Assembly (NCBI GenBank): GCA_002946415.1
Contig: NJPS01000013.1
Location: forward strand, 1 to 64,000
Reading direction: 5' to 3'
Length of the DNA stretch: 64,000 bases
Source: Rutstroemia sp. NJR-2017a BVV2
Taxonomy: Eukaryota; Ascomycota; Leotiomycetes; Helotiales; Rutstroemiaceae
Part shown: piece after piece, positions 1 through 11,492 of the stretch
How positions within the stretch are numbered: the first letter of the stretch is position 1
How the letters are laid out: every line of letters begins with the position of its first letter
Notes under the pieces: generated by a model
Told to the model about the DNA's origin: nothing
The model's input: the letters and a program-made list of their open reading frames with translations, nothing else
Database searches by the model: none
Translations under genes and position numbers: made by a program

Positions 1-499
1 TTTTTACGTTTTTTCGATTTATTCACCCCCATTTTGGCCATAATAATGCCTTTTCCTTTGGCCATAATAATATCAAGTGTAATGGATCGAATTATATAAT
101 TTATTTAATAATCAGGAATGTGGTTGTTGATTAAAAATGGGTTAAAGTGTTAAAAAGGGGTGACCGGTAGCCCAGTTTGACCGGTAGCTAGGTGAGCCCT
201 TCTAGATCGCAGATGCAAATGAGGGGTGGAGCTATGAACACCAAGCTATGGAACGACGCTGACGTCACAGCTTTCCTCCTCCTTCTTCCCTCCTGCTTTT
301 CAATGGGCAGACTGACGGAAAGGCATGTAGAGGGAAAGTGTAAATAAAGTACTTAAGTATCTCTGAGCTCTTTCTCCTTCTCTTGTTTCTTTTCTTCTTG
401 TTTTCATACAAACAAACATACACCACAATTCACAACAACCAAGAAACCAATTTCGACATCTCTTACAACCAAAACAAACAAACAAGAACATAACCAAAA
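1..499. other. Upstream region of the LEA-like gene
   Basis: No gene is seen. The stretch holds two short direct repeats (TTGGCCATAATAAT-like at about 35-48 and 58-71; TGACCGGTAGC at 161-171 and 178-188), a CRE palindrome at 260-267, and a C/A-rich leader (410-499) typical of a fungal 5' UTR just before the start codon at 500. Confidence 0.6.
260..267. promoter_or_regulatory. CRE-like palindrome TGACGTCA
   Basis: A perfect 8-bp ATF/CREB site lies 233 bp upstream of the start of the LEA-like gene. In fungi such sites bind stress bZIP factors of the AtfA/Atf1 type. Binding here is inferred from sequence identity and position only. Confidence 0.45.
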
Positions 500-1015
500 A
501 TGTCTCCAATCACAAGAACCCTCCTCCGTCAATCCCGCACTATTGCTTTCCGCCCAACTGCATCCGCAGTCCGACCATTCTCTTCTTCCTTGGTGTCGAG
601 GAAGTCTGCCACGGAGACTGTGAAGGATGCTGCTAAGACGGTGGACCGAACTGTTGCTAACAAGATCGTTGACGGTATTGAGGCTAGTGGTATGTTTACT
701 TTCTTCTGGTGCTAGATCTCCCCCGCTACCCATCTATCCTTCATTCACAAACAGCCAATATCTTCTACCTCGAAACCCTCACAACTCACTCATCTCACCC
801 ATCTCTTCTATTTCCTCCATCTCCTTCAAAAAACATCAATTAACTCTTCTCCCTAACCAGAATCCGCAACCCAAAAAGTAAAAGAAGTAGCCGGCATGTC
901 CACCGGTGAAGCCAAGGGCAAAGCCGCTGAGGTGAAGGGCGCAGCGAAGGGAAAAGCCAATGAATTGGCGGGTGAAGCGAAGGGCAAGACTGAGGAGATC
1001 AAGAGAAAGATGTAA
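500..1015 (+). CDS. Small mitochondrial LEA/CsbD-like protein
   Basis: Exons 500-689 and 861-1015 (171-nt intron, GTATGT...CAG) give 114 aa. Residues 1-30 are rich in Arg, Ser, Thr and Ala and lack acidic residues, as in a mitochondrial presequence (RTLLRQSRTIAFRPTAS). The rest is hydrophilic and almost free of hydrophobic core: a K/E/A/G-rich tail with repeated units such as GEAKGKAAEVKG and GEAKGKTEEIK, like late-embryogenesis-abundant group 3 or CsbD-like stress proteins. LEA-like proteins are thought to protect membranes or proteins during desiccation and heat; the matrix location is inferred from the presequence. The intron falls at the boundary between the targeting part and the repeat part. 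Translation into the intron would stop quickly, so the spliced form is preferred. A CRE site lies upstream. The next gene is convergent. I am sure of the coding nature and less sure of the exact family. Confidence 0.8.
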
Positions 1016-1376
1016 AGTGTCTTTTTGTTATCGATGGGAATAGACTCGGTATGATACTGGGTGGGAGAGGGGGTGGAGGCATAGTAGGGGACAGAGGATG
1101 AAAAATCGCGGATTGTATTATATGATGAGATAATGAGATGATTGGCGATGATGATTGAGCGTGGGGAACGCTGGATGGGTCAATTGATGGACGGATGATA
1201 TGAATGAATCAAATTTTAATTGCTTCCAATTGCAGTTTTTAATCCCATCTTGAGCGCGTTTGTGAAATCTTAGTAAATAACATATCCTTATGCATGCAAT
1301 GCCCTTTTGAATCCACCGTGGCCCCAAAACGCCGTGTTAAGTAAGTTTACCATATGCAAGGAGTTTCCACAACAGC
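1016..1376. other. Convergent 3' intergenic region
   Basis: 361 bp between two convergent genes. It is AT-rich, with no supported ORF or RNA gene; it presumably holds both 3' UTRs. Confidence 0.6.
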
Positions 1377-2489
1377 CTACCTTCCCTTGAAAACCGGCTT
1401 TCGCTTCTCCCTAAACGCAGCCAAAGCCTCGTTCCTATCCTCAGTCCCAACAACCCGTCCATACATCTCATTCTCCACCTCCTCTCTCGCCCAACCCACC
1501 GCCCTCAACGCACTCCTCGTCGCGACCGGTCCTCCTTCTGTAATCTCTCCCGCCAATCGAACCGCTTCCCTCAATACCTCTTCTCTCGCTCTCCTCATCA
1601 ATCCTCCCTCCTCTTTCCCATCCCCTTCCTCCTCCACCCCCACATCAACCAATCGATCCGCAACACCCAAGAAATACGCCTCACTGGCACTAACTCTCCT
1701 CCCCGTGAGTATCATGTCCCTCGCCCGCCCTACCCCAACCAGAGCAGGCAATCTGTATGTTCCCCCCGCACCGGGGATAATGCCTAATTTAGTTTCCGGG
1801 AGTCCAATAACGGCGGTGGAGGCGAGTACGCGCATGTGTGTACATAGAGCGAGTTCGAGACCGCCGCCGAGAGCGACGGAGGATATGGCGCTAATGGTGG
1901 GGATAGGTAGGGAGGAGAGCGCAGTGAACGTGCCGCGGAGGTTTTGCAGGAAGGTTTGTGTTCTGTTCGGCGCACAGTTCAGTTAGATATCATGTAAATG
2001 CACAATCAAAAGAAATGAAGTCAATTGAATAGGAAGGGGGAAAAAAGAAAGTAAACAAACATACTGCTCAGCTGTAAACCCCGCGCGTTCCTTCAGATCC
2101 GCCCCGGCGCAAAATACTCCATCAACCTCAGACGCAATAATCAGCGCTCTGGTACGCCCTATCTCCTGCCCCTTGCTATCGAGCGGTAAAGGACGCTTCT
2201 CGTTGCCCTCGCTGTCGTACTCCGATGCAATGTCGTCAATGTGGGCGCGCAGCTCGCGGAGCAGTTGCACGGAGATGGCGTTGCGGGCGGCGGGACGACA
2301 GAGCGAGATGACGCGGATCACACCGTTGGAGTGCGCGGTGGGGAATGTGAAGGAGGAGATGAATTCGTGTTTGGATTTGGAGGAAGGAGGAGAGGCGCTG
2401 GTGGAGTAGAGGCGGGGGAGGAGCTTGGGGAGGGTGGACGGGACGAAGGGAATCGCAATGCGTGGGCGGAGGAAGAGTGGTGGACGCAT
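1377..2489 (-). CDS. Mitochondrial enoyl-CoA hydratase/isomerase family protein (AUH-like)
   Basis: Minus-strand exons 2489-2065 and 1962-1377 (102-nt intron) give 336 aa. Residues 1-33 form an Arg/Pro/Ser-rich mitochondrial presequence (RPRIAIPFVPSTLPKLLPRL). The crotonase fold is clear: NAISVQLLREL, the oxyanion-hole segment FCAGADLKERAGF, ALGGGLELALC, and the catalytic stretch GLPETKLGIIPGAGGTYRL followed by GRARDMILTGR. The GAGGT signature and the acidic residues in LPE match active hydratases. The closest family from memory is the AUH / methylglutaconyl-CoA hydratase group of leucine breakdown; short-chain enoyl-CoA hydratase is the alternative. Met at 2489 is chosen because it starts the presequence, but an in-frame Met 19 codons upstream (2546) is possible. 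The ankyrin gene starts 336 bp away on the other strand, so the two may share a promoter. Confidence 0.9.
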
Positions 2490-2824
2490 TGTGAGATGAG
2501 GTATGATGCGGTTGTTGTGGCGGTGTTTGTGAGTGAAGATACCCACATTGTTTGAAGATGCTTTTGTAAATATATCCCGAGGTCAAGCGGGGCAGGGAAA
2601 TGCCAAGACTTTCTCTCCACTAGCTTCCTTCCCTGCAACCCTTCCCCATAATCTCATCTATCCATCCAGACCACAAGAATTTATAATCCAGTCACCAGTC
2701 ATCAAATCTATAAGTCAATATCTTACAAACAACACCACGATTTACATATTCTCAAGTTAATTTTCACCCTCTTCTTCTCTTTGACCTTCATAAGCCAACT
2801 CTCACACAATATCAAAAACCCAAA
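2490..2824. promoter_or_regulatory. Divergent promoter between hydratase and ankyrin genes
   Basis: 335 bp separate two divergently transcribed genes. The right part (2690-2824) is C/A/T-rich, as in a fungal leader. No specific binding site can be named with confidence. Confidence 0.4.
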
Positions 2825-3585
2825 ATGGCCGAACCAAACGGAACATCAGCGTCTACCCTTCCCCCCGAAGCTATAGCCTTCGCAACGCGCATGTACGACG
2901 CAGCACGTAACGGACAGTTGGATATCTTTCAGCAAGCGCTACCCGCCGGTCTACCAGCCAACATGACGAATGATAAGGGTGATAGCTTGGTATGCTCTTC
3001 CATCACACTTCCTTTCTTGCTAGTTCTTCTATTGCGTTCTGTGTCATCTTATTTCAGTCCCTCGTATCACGTGGGTTGTTGGGCTGACGACGAGGATTGG
3101 GAGAGAGAAGAGGGATATGCGTATTTTTCTTTGGGGTATTTAGAAATAATGGATTATACTAATGGGGGAAAAAAGATCATGCTTGCTGCCTACTACGGTC
3201 ACGCACCACTTGTTCGTCTCTTAATTCAACATGGCGCAAATCCCAATTCGTTGAATGATCGTGGACAGTCGCCGTTGGCGGGTGCGGTATACAAGGGGGA
3301 GGATGAAGTTATTGAGGTATGTATCTTTCCCCAATTCTCTTCTCTATTTGTCTTTACAACATCATTTCGTTCTCATTTTCGATTTGTGTGACTTTATCAC
3401 CATGAGGGCAGACCATAAATGGAAAGGTAAGCTGACCTAGTGAAAAGGCATTACTAGAAGGAAACGCAGATCCAGATCATGGTGATCCAAGTGCTATTAG
3501 AGCAGTAGAATTGTTCAAGCAAGAGGAGAAGTGGATGAAGAAGTTCGAGGAGGCGCCAGGAAGGGGGAAGGCTGCTGCTCAATAA
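2825..3585 (+). CDS. Small ankyrin-repeat protein
   Basis: Exons 2825-2989, 3176-3316 and 3448-3585 give 147 aa. The spliced protein reads smoothly across both junctions (NDKGDSL/IMLAAYYGH and EDEVIE/ALLEGNADPDHGDPSAI). Two to three ankyrin repeats are visible at about residues 21-115: AARNGQLDIFQQAL, GDSLIMLAAYYGHAPLVRLL with HGANPNSLNDRGQSPL, then a third partial unit with GNADPDHG. A charged helical tail follows (ELFKQEEKWMKKFEE). This is the layout of small cytosolic fungal ankyrin proteins like yeast YGL242C; the role is unknown beyond protein binding. Reading through intron 1 gives an unrelated hydrophobic insert, so the spliced model is preferred. No signal peptide or membrane segment. 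Confidence 0.88.
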
Positions 3586-3938
3586 GTTGAGCACTGGGTG
3601 GGATTTTGCTACAGGTTAGAATGGAGGCACTAGGGCTGTGGTTCGGAATGGGCAAATAGGATGGATATCTTCAAGTATCTAGTTACAACCATACCATTAA
3701 ATATGAAAGAACATATTCGTAATGGGCAAAGAGCAATATCTTAAGTGAAAATTGATGGGCCTTGATTGGACCTCTAACAAAATATGCCGACAAGCAACTC
3801 TATCGATCCGTGAAAAGCAGTACACCAGCCCCTAATTTTCGCGAACCTATACTTTTAATTCGTTCCAGAACTCCAAATTTGAATTCTATATACAGTCAAT
3901 TCTTCTCAACCTCTTTCTCTCCCCCTCTCATCACAACC
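3586..3938. other. Convergent 3' intergenic region
   Basis: 353 bp between the ankyrin gene and the small secreted gene, AT-rich. No ORF is supported. Confidence 0.55.
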
Positions 3939-4455
3939 CTAAGTACTAAACTCATCATAAGCCGGATCGCCCTGCCCCTCAGCCAACGCCGTATAGCACG
4001 CGCCCCACGCCTGCACCTGCGCCGGATACACCTTCTCATCGCACGGCCCCTCCAGGCGCGTATACGAGTTGTGGTAGCCGTTGATGACGCACACGCCGGT
4101 GCCGCTATCGGCGACGATGCGGGAGATGGTGAGTTCGTTTGCTGTAGGAGTTGTGTCAGTCAAGATTGGTTAAGAGGGAGATATGAGGTTGAGAGGATGG
4201 GGCGGGGAGGGGGGGGGAAGGGGGGAACTTACTGATTTCATAGATGGAGCCGTCGACAGGGAAGGTTTGTTGGAAACTACCGCTTGCGCCGTAGAATGTG
4301 ATGGAGATAGAGGGAGCGCTGTCGTAGTGACGGGATTGCATAGTGGAGGTGGGTGTAGGGTTTACGGTTTCTGGATAGGAGGTTCCGTTGATAGGGGCGG
4401 AGTGTGCAAGGCCGAAGAGAAAGGTGAGAAGAGTGGAAAGAGCGAGGAATTGCAT
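3939..4455 (-). CDS. Small secreted protein, unknown function
   Basis: Minus-strand exons 4455-4233 and 4141-3939 (91-nt intron, GTAAGT...CAG) give 141 aa. A clear signal peptide lies at residues 1-20 (MQFLALSTLLTFLFGLAHSA). The mature part is small and mixed in character, with the segments SISITFYGASGSFQQTFPVDG and NELTISRIVADSGTGVCVI. It has three cysteines, in GVCVI, GPCDE and GACYT, and one N-glycosylation sequon (NGTS) near the mature N-terminus. I do not recognise a named domain, but the layout is common among secreted proteins of plant-associated ascomycetes. The start at 4455 is chosen because it begins the signal peptide; an in-frame Met far upstream (4611) would bury it. A secreted or effector-like role is inference only. 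Confidence 0.78.
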
Positions 4456-5580
4456 TGTGAAGATGGGTATGTATGCGATTTGATAGGGGTATGATGCGAG
4501 ATATGTATAGGAGGGTGGGTGAAGGATAGCTGATTGAGATGCAGATAGAAATGGAGATGAAGGGAGAAAAGGGAGGTGGATGTGATGCCTCAAGAAGGAG
4601 ATGAAGAACAAAAATTTACATGGCCATAGTGGTGGTATTTATGAGTCAGTGGAAGAGGAAAGAGTACTGGCCTCAGTTGAAGATGGTAGACAAAACTGGA
4701 AAGAAAAAAGTTTTCGCGGCCATGGACCTCTCAGTAGGTCTAGAAATGTTTTTGGAAAATCAATATTTGCCTCCAAAACAGACATAAGCTAACAGAAATT
4801 TATACCACACCTACATGGCCGCCGAAGACATGGTCTAGAAATGACATTCGCGTAGGAAACATTACGTGATGAGACGTAGAAATTATGATATCGACTGAGG
4901 AATTTGGGAAACTATTCTGAGATGCTACTCTTCAATCCTCACAGCACAGAGCTTCGGGCCAGAGAAAAGTGAAACAAACAATGGGAATAATGCTTTTCCC
5001 AAACAACTTTTCTCAAGAAAGACTTTATATACACTAGCTCCTATCCAGCATGTGCCATGTCTTGTTTGTGCATCAAAAAGCGACTCGATCGTTCAGCTTC
5101 AACTTCGCTGGTGGCGTGCAATTGACCACTTCCACGAAGAGGAAAACCTAACCAACATGTAAGCGATATTTTGTATGACGCGCGCTAGCGGCTATGTTGG
5201 TAGAGTATCACTCAGGGTGATAATGATGTAAAGAGACCGACTAGGCGACCTATTGAACGGCCTGCCAAGGTACAGGTAGCCCGGGTCATATCGGCACAAG
5301 AACGAATCTTCTGAGGTAATGTTAAATTGTTGAAGCACAGTGAGATTTTGCAAACTCCCGAGGGCACAGACTTGAGGTCAACGGGCCGCCTGAGACTTTT
5401 TCGAAATATTCGTGTTTATACTCGATGACTCCGCTTTATAGCTTGTATCTATGATCCTACAGCGCCATGAGCAAACCTAAACCCCGGATGGTATTGTAAC
5501 TAATCCGCCAATGCAACATAACCTTTTAGACCATGCCACCCTTCGTAAGACATAAAATCCGTTGATTCATACCGTCAAAT
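4456..5580. other. Gene-free interval (1.1 kb)
   Basis: It contains the leader and promoter of the small secreted gene on the left and the 3' flank of APC1 on the right. ORFs here are short and lack family features. No RNA gene or repeat is seen. Confidence 0.5.
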
Positions 5581-8500
5581 CTATTCTTCTCTCTCAGTCA
5601 CCCACACTCTCGCCTGTAGTCTCTGCACGACCTCTTTCCTGATCCATCGCATTTCTTTCCCTTCACTCATTGCTTTATTAGCCCACTCGAACATTAATCT
5701 TAATCCCAGCAGCCTATCTCTGCTGCCACTATCAAGTGTAGCATGCTCCAGTACCAATCTGGAGTCAACTGAAGTCTGTGCTGTTCCAGCATGTATATCT
5801 CGTGCGCCACCACAATCTGGACCAAGAACTAGGGCTCTTTCGGCCTTTGTCAGTGTTGCAAAAGCGGGCAGTTCGAAGAGCCACTGTAGAGGTTGAGTTG
5901 TCGCATTGTCAACCTCATCCAAAGCCTGGAGTGTGGCTTTGAATGCATTCGTGCTTGCATCGTGAGCTGGCCTTTTGCGTATATGTATTGTTTGTGATGC
6001 TGTAAATGCTGCCACATGTGATGAATTGTGTTCAAAATCGAGAACGAAATTCCAATACTCAGGACTGCAAGTTCTTACAGTGCTAATCTGACCCAGCTCC
6101 GGTATGAGACAAGGGGTGTGCCGCTGTATTTCCTCTCCACTGCGTAGAGTGATTGAGAGCGGAATTGGAACTGGTTGGTCAGTGTCAATATCCCGCGTAA
6201 CGAGACATCGCGGCTCTGCTGCCAAAACCCAAAAGTGACGGAACGCTTGCAGGTGAGACTTATTGTCTTGGACGGAAGACGGAAAGATAGGGTAGAACGC
6301 CACGAGTAACGCTGCAATTGCTTTGTCTGATGTGCTGAACGTAAATGTCCCACCACCCAAGAATAGTGCCCCAATTGCTAGATGAGCCGCAAGGTGACTC
6401 CCATATGGAGTATCGCTATCATCTCGACCATGCATCGATCGAAGCCGGCGAAGAACGGTAATATCTCCAGTACCCGCCATGACTGTTGCTGCTGCGAGTG
6501 CCAATAAATCTTGACAATTTCGCACAGTATTTCTAGCTAATTTCTTGTCGAAAGTATCGGCTTCAATACGACAGATCCTCATGAATTGATCTAAGTAGTG
6601 AAGTAATATATCTCTCGCTACTGTGGATGCTGATCCAGCGAACCTTAACGCGATGCTGAAACAGAGACCGGTTATGATATCATAGAACGGAAGATCCGCA
6701 GATGTCAGGCTTTTGATACCATGCATACGGCCGCGTTTCTTGTAAGCAGCAGGGAGGCTCTTTCTTATCCATCTAAAAGACGGCTCTATATGACTCCACA
6801 TTATCAGGTGCCGCGCCAGAGTTCGCAGGAGGAAAATATCCGGTCGAACATAATCGAATTGTAGAATTGAGTCTGGGACATCCACTTTTCGAGCTAGCAC
6901 TTGGTTCTCGGATTTCATATAAATGAGAGCAATGGCAACGACCGCAGCAGCTGTGGCCTTGTCTAAGATGTGAACAAGGTCGACCTTTTTGCTCCCAGCT
7001 GCTAAAGAAACAAGGCGCTCAGTAAGTCGCATGTCGTGAAGACCTTTAAGATCAGATCCTTTGCCAAGATTTATATAACCAAGAGCAAACCCAGCTGCAA
7101 GGCGGTAACCCTCATTGCGCAGAGGTTCTTCGTCAATTTCTTGGTCGATGTGCTCAATCTCTGAAAGCATGATCTCGCTCATTCGGCGATGTTGGGTATT
7201 ACAGTACAGTAGCCCAATGCCCATGATACCGGTGGTCTGAGTCAGTGGTGAAAGGTTCAATTCCGCTGCACCGGGAGGGAGCATCCGCGTTACATGAACA
7301 GACAAAAGCCGCGTAATCAGAGAGTCCATTGTACCCATGTAAGATGCTGCTAGGCCTAAGAGTAGCCCGATGGAAGTCATAGTATGTTTTGGTGTTAGAT
7401 ATCGGAAGGCAACCCATTTGGCGACTGATTTGAGATGGCCATTAAGACCAAGGGCAAGTAAGAACCCAGCATGTCGGTTGCTCAGGTCTTGTACAGGTTT
7501 GTTGTAAAGGATCCATGAGGTGTCAATTCCTTTGGCGTCTCGAGAGATACTAAGCCCGGCAGACACGCCAGCATGAAAGAAAGCCCAGCAGACCTTCTCC
7601 TCGGTAAAAGCATTCTTGTCCACGCCAATAGTATTATTATTCGGCTTCATGACACAACTAAGATTGAACCCCCCAATTGCAAATCTCTGAGTCAAGAGCG
7701 GAATTCGAGCACTATAATATAGCAAACCTCTACCAGAAGGAATGGCAAGAGTGCGATAAGCCAGCATCTGAGCGTGCTCTTTTTGTGCTTCTAGTAACTC
7801 TGACTCTGACCAATCAGGCTCAGATTTGACTCGAGCAACAGTCGGCCTGAATGTGTTTAAAATGTTCATTGCTTCATTCATTCGTCTGTCATCTTTGAAT
7901 ATCGCGCGGGAAATAGCTTGTCGGTCAACTTCAGCCGACCCATCAAACGCTCCAGTAGTCTCAACATCTGTTGTAGATGCGCAAACAGCATGGATATCCA
8001 GGTTTGATTCATGCGATGGTGCCTGTATAAGTTAGATTTGAAATTTACCCTTTGAGGTTTACGTACTAATATAGAAGGATGTGACGTCCGCGTCAGTTGA
8101 CCTGGAGATAAGAGCACACTGACGTCCTCTCGGCCTACTAGAGCAAGCATGTTTTGGTCCCATGAAGTTGGCGGCTCACGTTGACATTCAATTATTGCTT
8201 CTTGGAGTGGTGCGAGAATAGTCTCTGGGAGAGTTTCGAGGAAAAGGTTATCCACCCCGGCAGTCGCTAATGCTTCTACCAGCTGCGCCGAGGACCAATT
8301 ATCTTGCATAAGAGCGAAGAACTTTGCGAATTGAAGTGTCCTAGGTGTTAAACTGCGCCACCGCTCAAGATCTCTAGCATTTCTGCTTGATACAATGGAT
8401 CTGTTGGCGACCACTTCCTGCAAAGTCATGAAAGGCGTCAGGCTTCGCATGAGGAAACAATTCTGTATCCAGGAATACACAGATGGACACACAAATGGCT

Positions 8501-11492
8501 CTCCCCTGTGCGAGTTGAGTACAAGACCTATGGTTCGTGTTAGCTTGATTTGGCTTGCTGTATATGACAACTTACCACTGTCGTATTGTGCATCCACAAG
8601 TGTAGCCTCTTCGGTTTCATAATATTCGATCCAACTTTCCCAGCCCAACCACCGAACAATCTGAGCCAGGACCGGCGTTAAACTTGGTGCACCGATATTA
8701 AAGGAATCAGATGCCATTGTGTCAAGCTTTTCCTCCTCGTGTAGCAAATGCAACGCTGCGAGAGTATCAATTAGTGCTGCTTGCCTCATGTCAATTGACT
8801 TATTCGAAGACGACGGCAGAAAGCCGCTTGCAACATCTTGGCCTAGTTTACAGTTGAGGAAGTCTCGCGCGAATCCCACATGCCTCTTTACAAACGACTT
8901 TTTGTCACCATCGGTCAATGAGAGCATATCCGAATCTGAAGGCAAAAAGATATCGGCCTCGTCTTGCTCCATGAGCCATTTCCAGCCACCATTATTGGCC
9001 CATGGGGGTATCGGGTTCCCGTTAGATGCTATGTGACTTAGCATGGAATCCCAGCTTTCTAGATCGACTTGGGCGCCGCTACTCGATCGTAGCAATGCTG
9101 TCCTGGACTTCTTCTTGCCATGAGATCTTTTCTGAGTCTGTCTCCCTGATGAACCGAACCCGAGTACCATGGAAAACAAAACGATGACAAATGATGTCCA
9201 CTCTACATCCACAGTATCAATGGCTTCGAGTCGTACCCATCGCATGGCCATCCACCACGAGACGAGAATTCCTTCAGGCTCACTAGAACCTGGAATAACC
9301 TTGCTACATATCTGAATGATCTTGCGTACGTAGGGATTGCGAGGTTGCATGAGGACCTGAAGTTGATGCATCTTGCCTTCGTCATCTATCAAATCCACAA
9401 GGCCTCGAGGTTGCGGATTACGCAAACCTTTTAGAGCACGCGGGCCTTGGCTTAGAACTCTTTTAAAGCCACCATCTCGCTTTTCCTTTGGTTTTGGATC
9501 GTGACCAAGATTTCGCACGTTATGTACAGCAAAACTAGACGGCAACGGGACCTTGATTAGAACACTCCATGGAGCCTGCAAGCTCAGTTCTCCGAAGCCA
9601 TCATCCGTCTCAGTTAGGACGAGTATCCGGGAGATATCTCCATCGTCAAACTTGCAAGCATCGATAACACCTTCTGCTCTCATTACGCCTTTAAGACTGA
9701 CCGTGATGAATTCCTTTTCCGACTTTGGGGTCCCATGGTTGCCACCAAAGTGAGCTTTTCTGTGTGCTTTTGTATTGAGTGTCATCACCAGGAGCTTTCT
9801 TTCGTCGGAATCTAGGATACAGATGACTATGGAATTACTTTGCTGGTCATCTGCAACTGATGCTGGCGCCGGTAAAATGAAAATCCGGCATTGATTTTTC
9901 GCTGGGGTATTTTGAGTTGAATAACGGACATTACTGTGCTCCGCGGGTACACTGCAGACCTTGGTCAGGACGACCTCCTGTTTCAGAGCATCGAACTCAT
10001 CATCGTCGAGGCCCATGTTGTGAAAGCCTTCAAAATCACCGCCAGCACGGAGCTCATCTAAAAGCTCGTCAACAGGAGCATCAAGATAACTATTCAAGCT
10101 CTGGTTAAATTGTGAAGCTTGAGAAAACCCGTGTCCATTAAGTGGCCCAATGCTCGCTCTAGTATGTTGGCTACCCAGTGAGTCTCGCACTCGATTCGCA
10201 GCATGCTGATGGCCAGTTGCCAAGTCCGTAAAAGCATTCCTTTCATGGGACGCGGATAGATCTGCTCTGGCTAACATGGAACTTACGCGGCGAGATTTTC
10301 TTCTTGGAATTGTGCTGCCTTCGAAATCTGGATCCAAAGTAGAAGCAAAGTCAACCGACTTCTCCTTGGCTATATCGTCTGGCCGAGCCGGCTTTTTGAA
10401 AGTAGGAGCGGCTCCACTGAAGCTTTCTCGAAACGTCTGCTGGCTGTTTCCTACAGGGGTTGTCGCTCCTGTCGCACTGCCTGGCATGAATGAGCTTCTC
10501 CGACGTGATGTAGTTCCACTTGTGGCCCGGGTTTTCGCACTGGATGCTGTTTCTTGACCAATGTATGTTAACCTCCAAACCGTATACATGCTCGTTTCCC
10601 GGTTCAAAGTTATGGCTAATACTAAAGGATGTTCCGCATCCTTCGTCGGAAATTCGCTGGGCCTAGACACATGCAAAATCTCCTCTGCCGTATCCAATGA
10701 GGTGATTTTCCCTGAACTTCTCCGTCCTCGACCCTCGGTAATTGTAGGTTGAGCAACAACTAAACCCATCTCTGATAACGGGTCCGACAACGAGAATAAA
10801 CGGGGCCAATTCGCATCATTTTTTAATGAAGGAGGCTCCCACATATCTTTCATGGTAGGTATATGAGGTAAAGGCATCTGCTTGGGAGCTCCAAGCTCCG
10901 CAATTGAAAATGTCGACTGTATCGAACTTGCGGCAGACCATGGCTGAGGTTGTGAAGAAACAAAAGAGTTTGGCGGGACTCGCGGAAATTTCAGAGAAGT
11001 TGCAACAAGATTGTCTACCCTTAACTTCCTTTGTATGATGAGACCTACTGGTGCTGCAGTGGCAGACTCTACTTCGAAAGGCAAGTGTATGACATGACTG
11101 GTTCCTGACAGAAAGTAAACATGAGCTTGCGTTTTCAAAAACACTACTATCGCTTTAGATTTCGAGGTTGAGGTAGCTTTCGACTGTCCTATATTTTGGC
11201 CTTTCACCGGCAGTGCTCCAACACTAGGAAATGAGGTTAGAAGTGCTTGTGTTATCGGTTCCTTCTCGAGGTCGAAATTGTAGCTTTTTCGGAAGATTCC
11301 TCCCCTCGACCAGATGACACATCTTGGAGTAACAAGCAGCTCATCGTCAACTTCAGACCCGGCATCATCCTCATCGCACACATTATACCAGTCGTAGGTG
11401 TCAGTCGCAGGGTCCTTCGTCAGGAAACCTTCTTGGATAGCATACTGGATCCCGGTGGGCTGGTGAAGGCCTATGGAAGTGACCGCGGCCAT
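5581..11492 (-). CDS. apc1: Anaphase-promoting complex subunit 1 (APC1/BimE)
   Basis: Minus-strand exons 11492-8576, 8527-8067 and 8022-5581 give 1939 aa, near the usual size of fungal APC1 (BimE is about 2,000 aa). APC1 is the large scaffold of the anaphase-promoting complex, the nuclear E3 ubiquitin ligase for cyclins and securin. Seen: an N-terminal segment of the APC1 type (SIGLHQPTG, then AIQEGF); a beta-rich N-terminal half with long Ser/Thr-rich disordered parts (about residues 300-520); and helical proteasome/cyclosome repeats at about residues 1310-1470 (HAGFLLALGLNGHLKS, TSIGLLLGLAASYMG, TGIMGIGLLYCN, AGFALGYINLGKG). The 48-nt intron at 8528-8575 keeps frame if unspliced, but splicing gives the smoother YDSG/LVLNSHRG. 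The 44-nt intron at 8023-8066 is essential, because the first frame would otherwise stop at 7878. Many Ser/Thr-Pro sites suggest mitotic phosphorylation, which is inferred. Confidence 0.95.

Noticed and set aside
1354..1986. 210-codon ORF on the plus strand
   Set aside because: It is antisense to the second exon of the enoyl-CoA hydratase gene, whose crotonase motifs are unmistakable. The composition is Ser/Pro/Thr-rich as expected for an antisense shadow.
7878..8021. End of the first long APC1 ORF as a true C-terminus
   Set aside because: The last 47 codons have no family features, while splicing a 44-nt intron joins the frame to the proteasome/cyclosome-repeat half of APC1.
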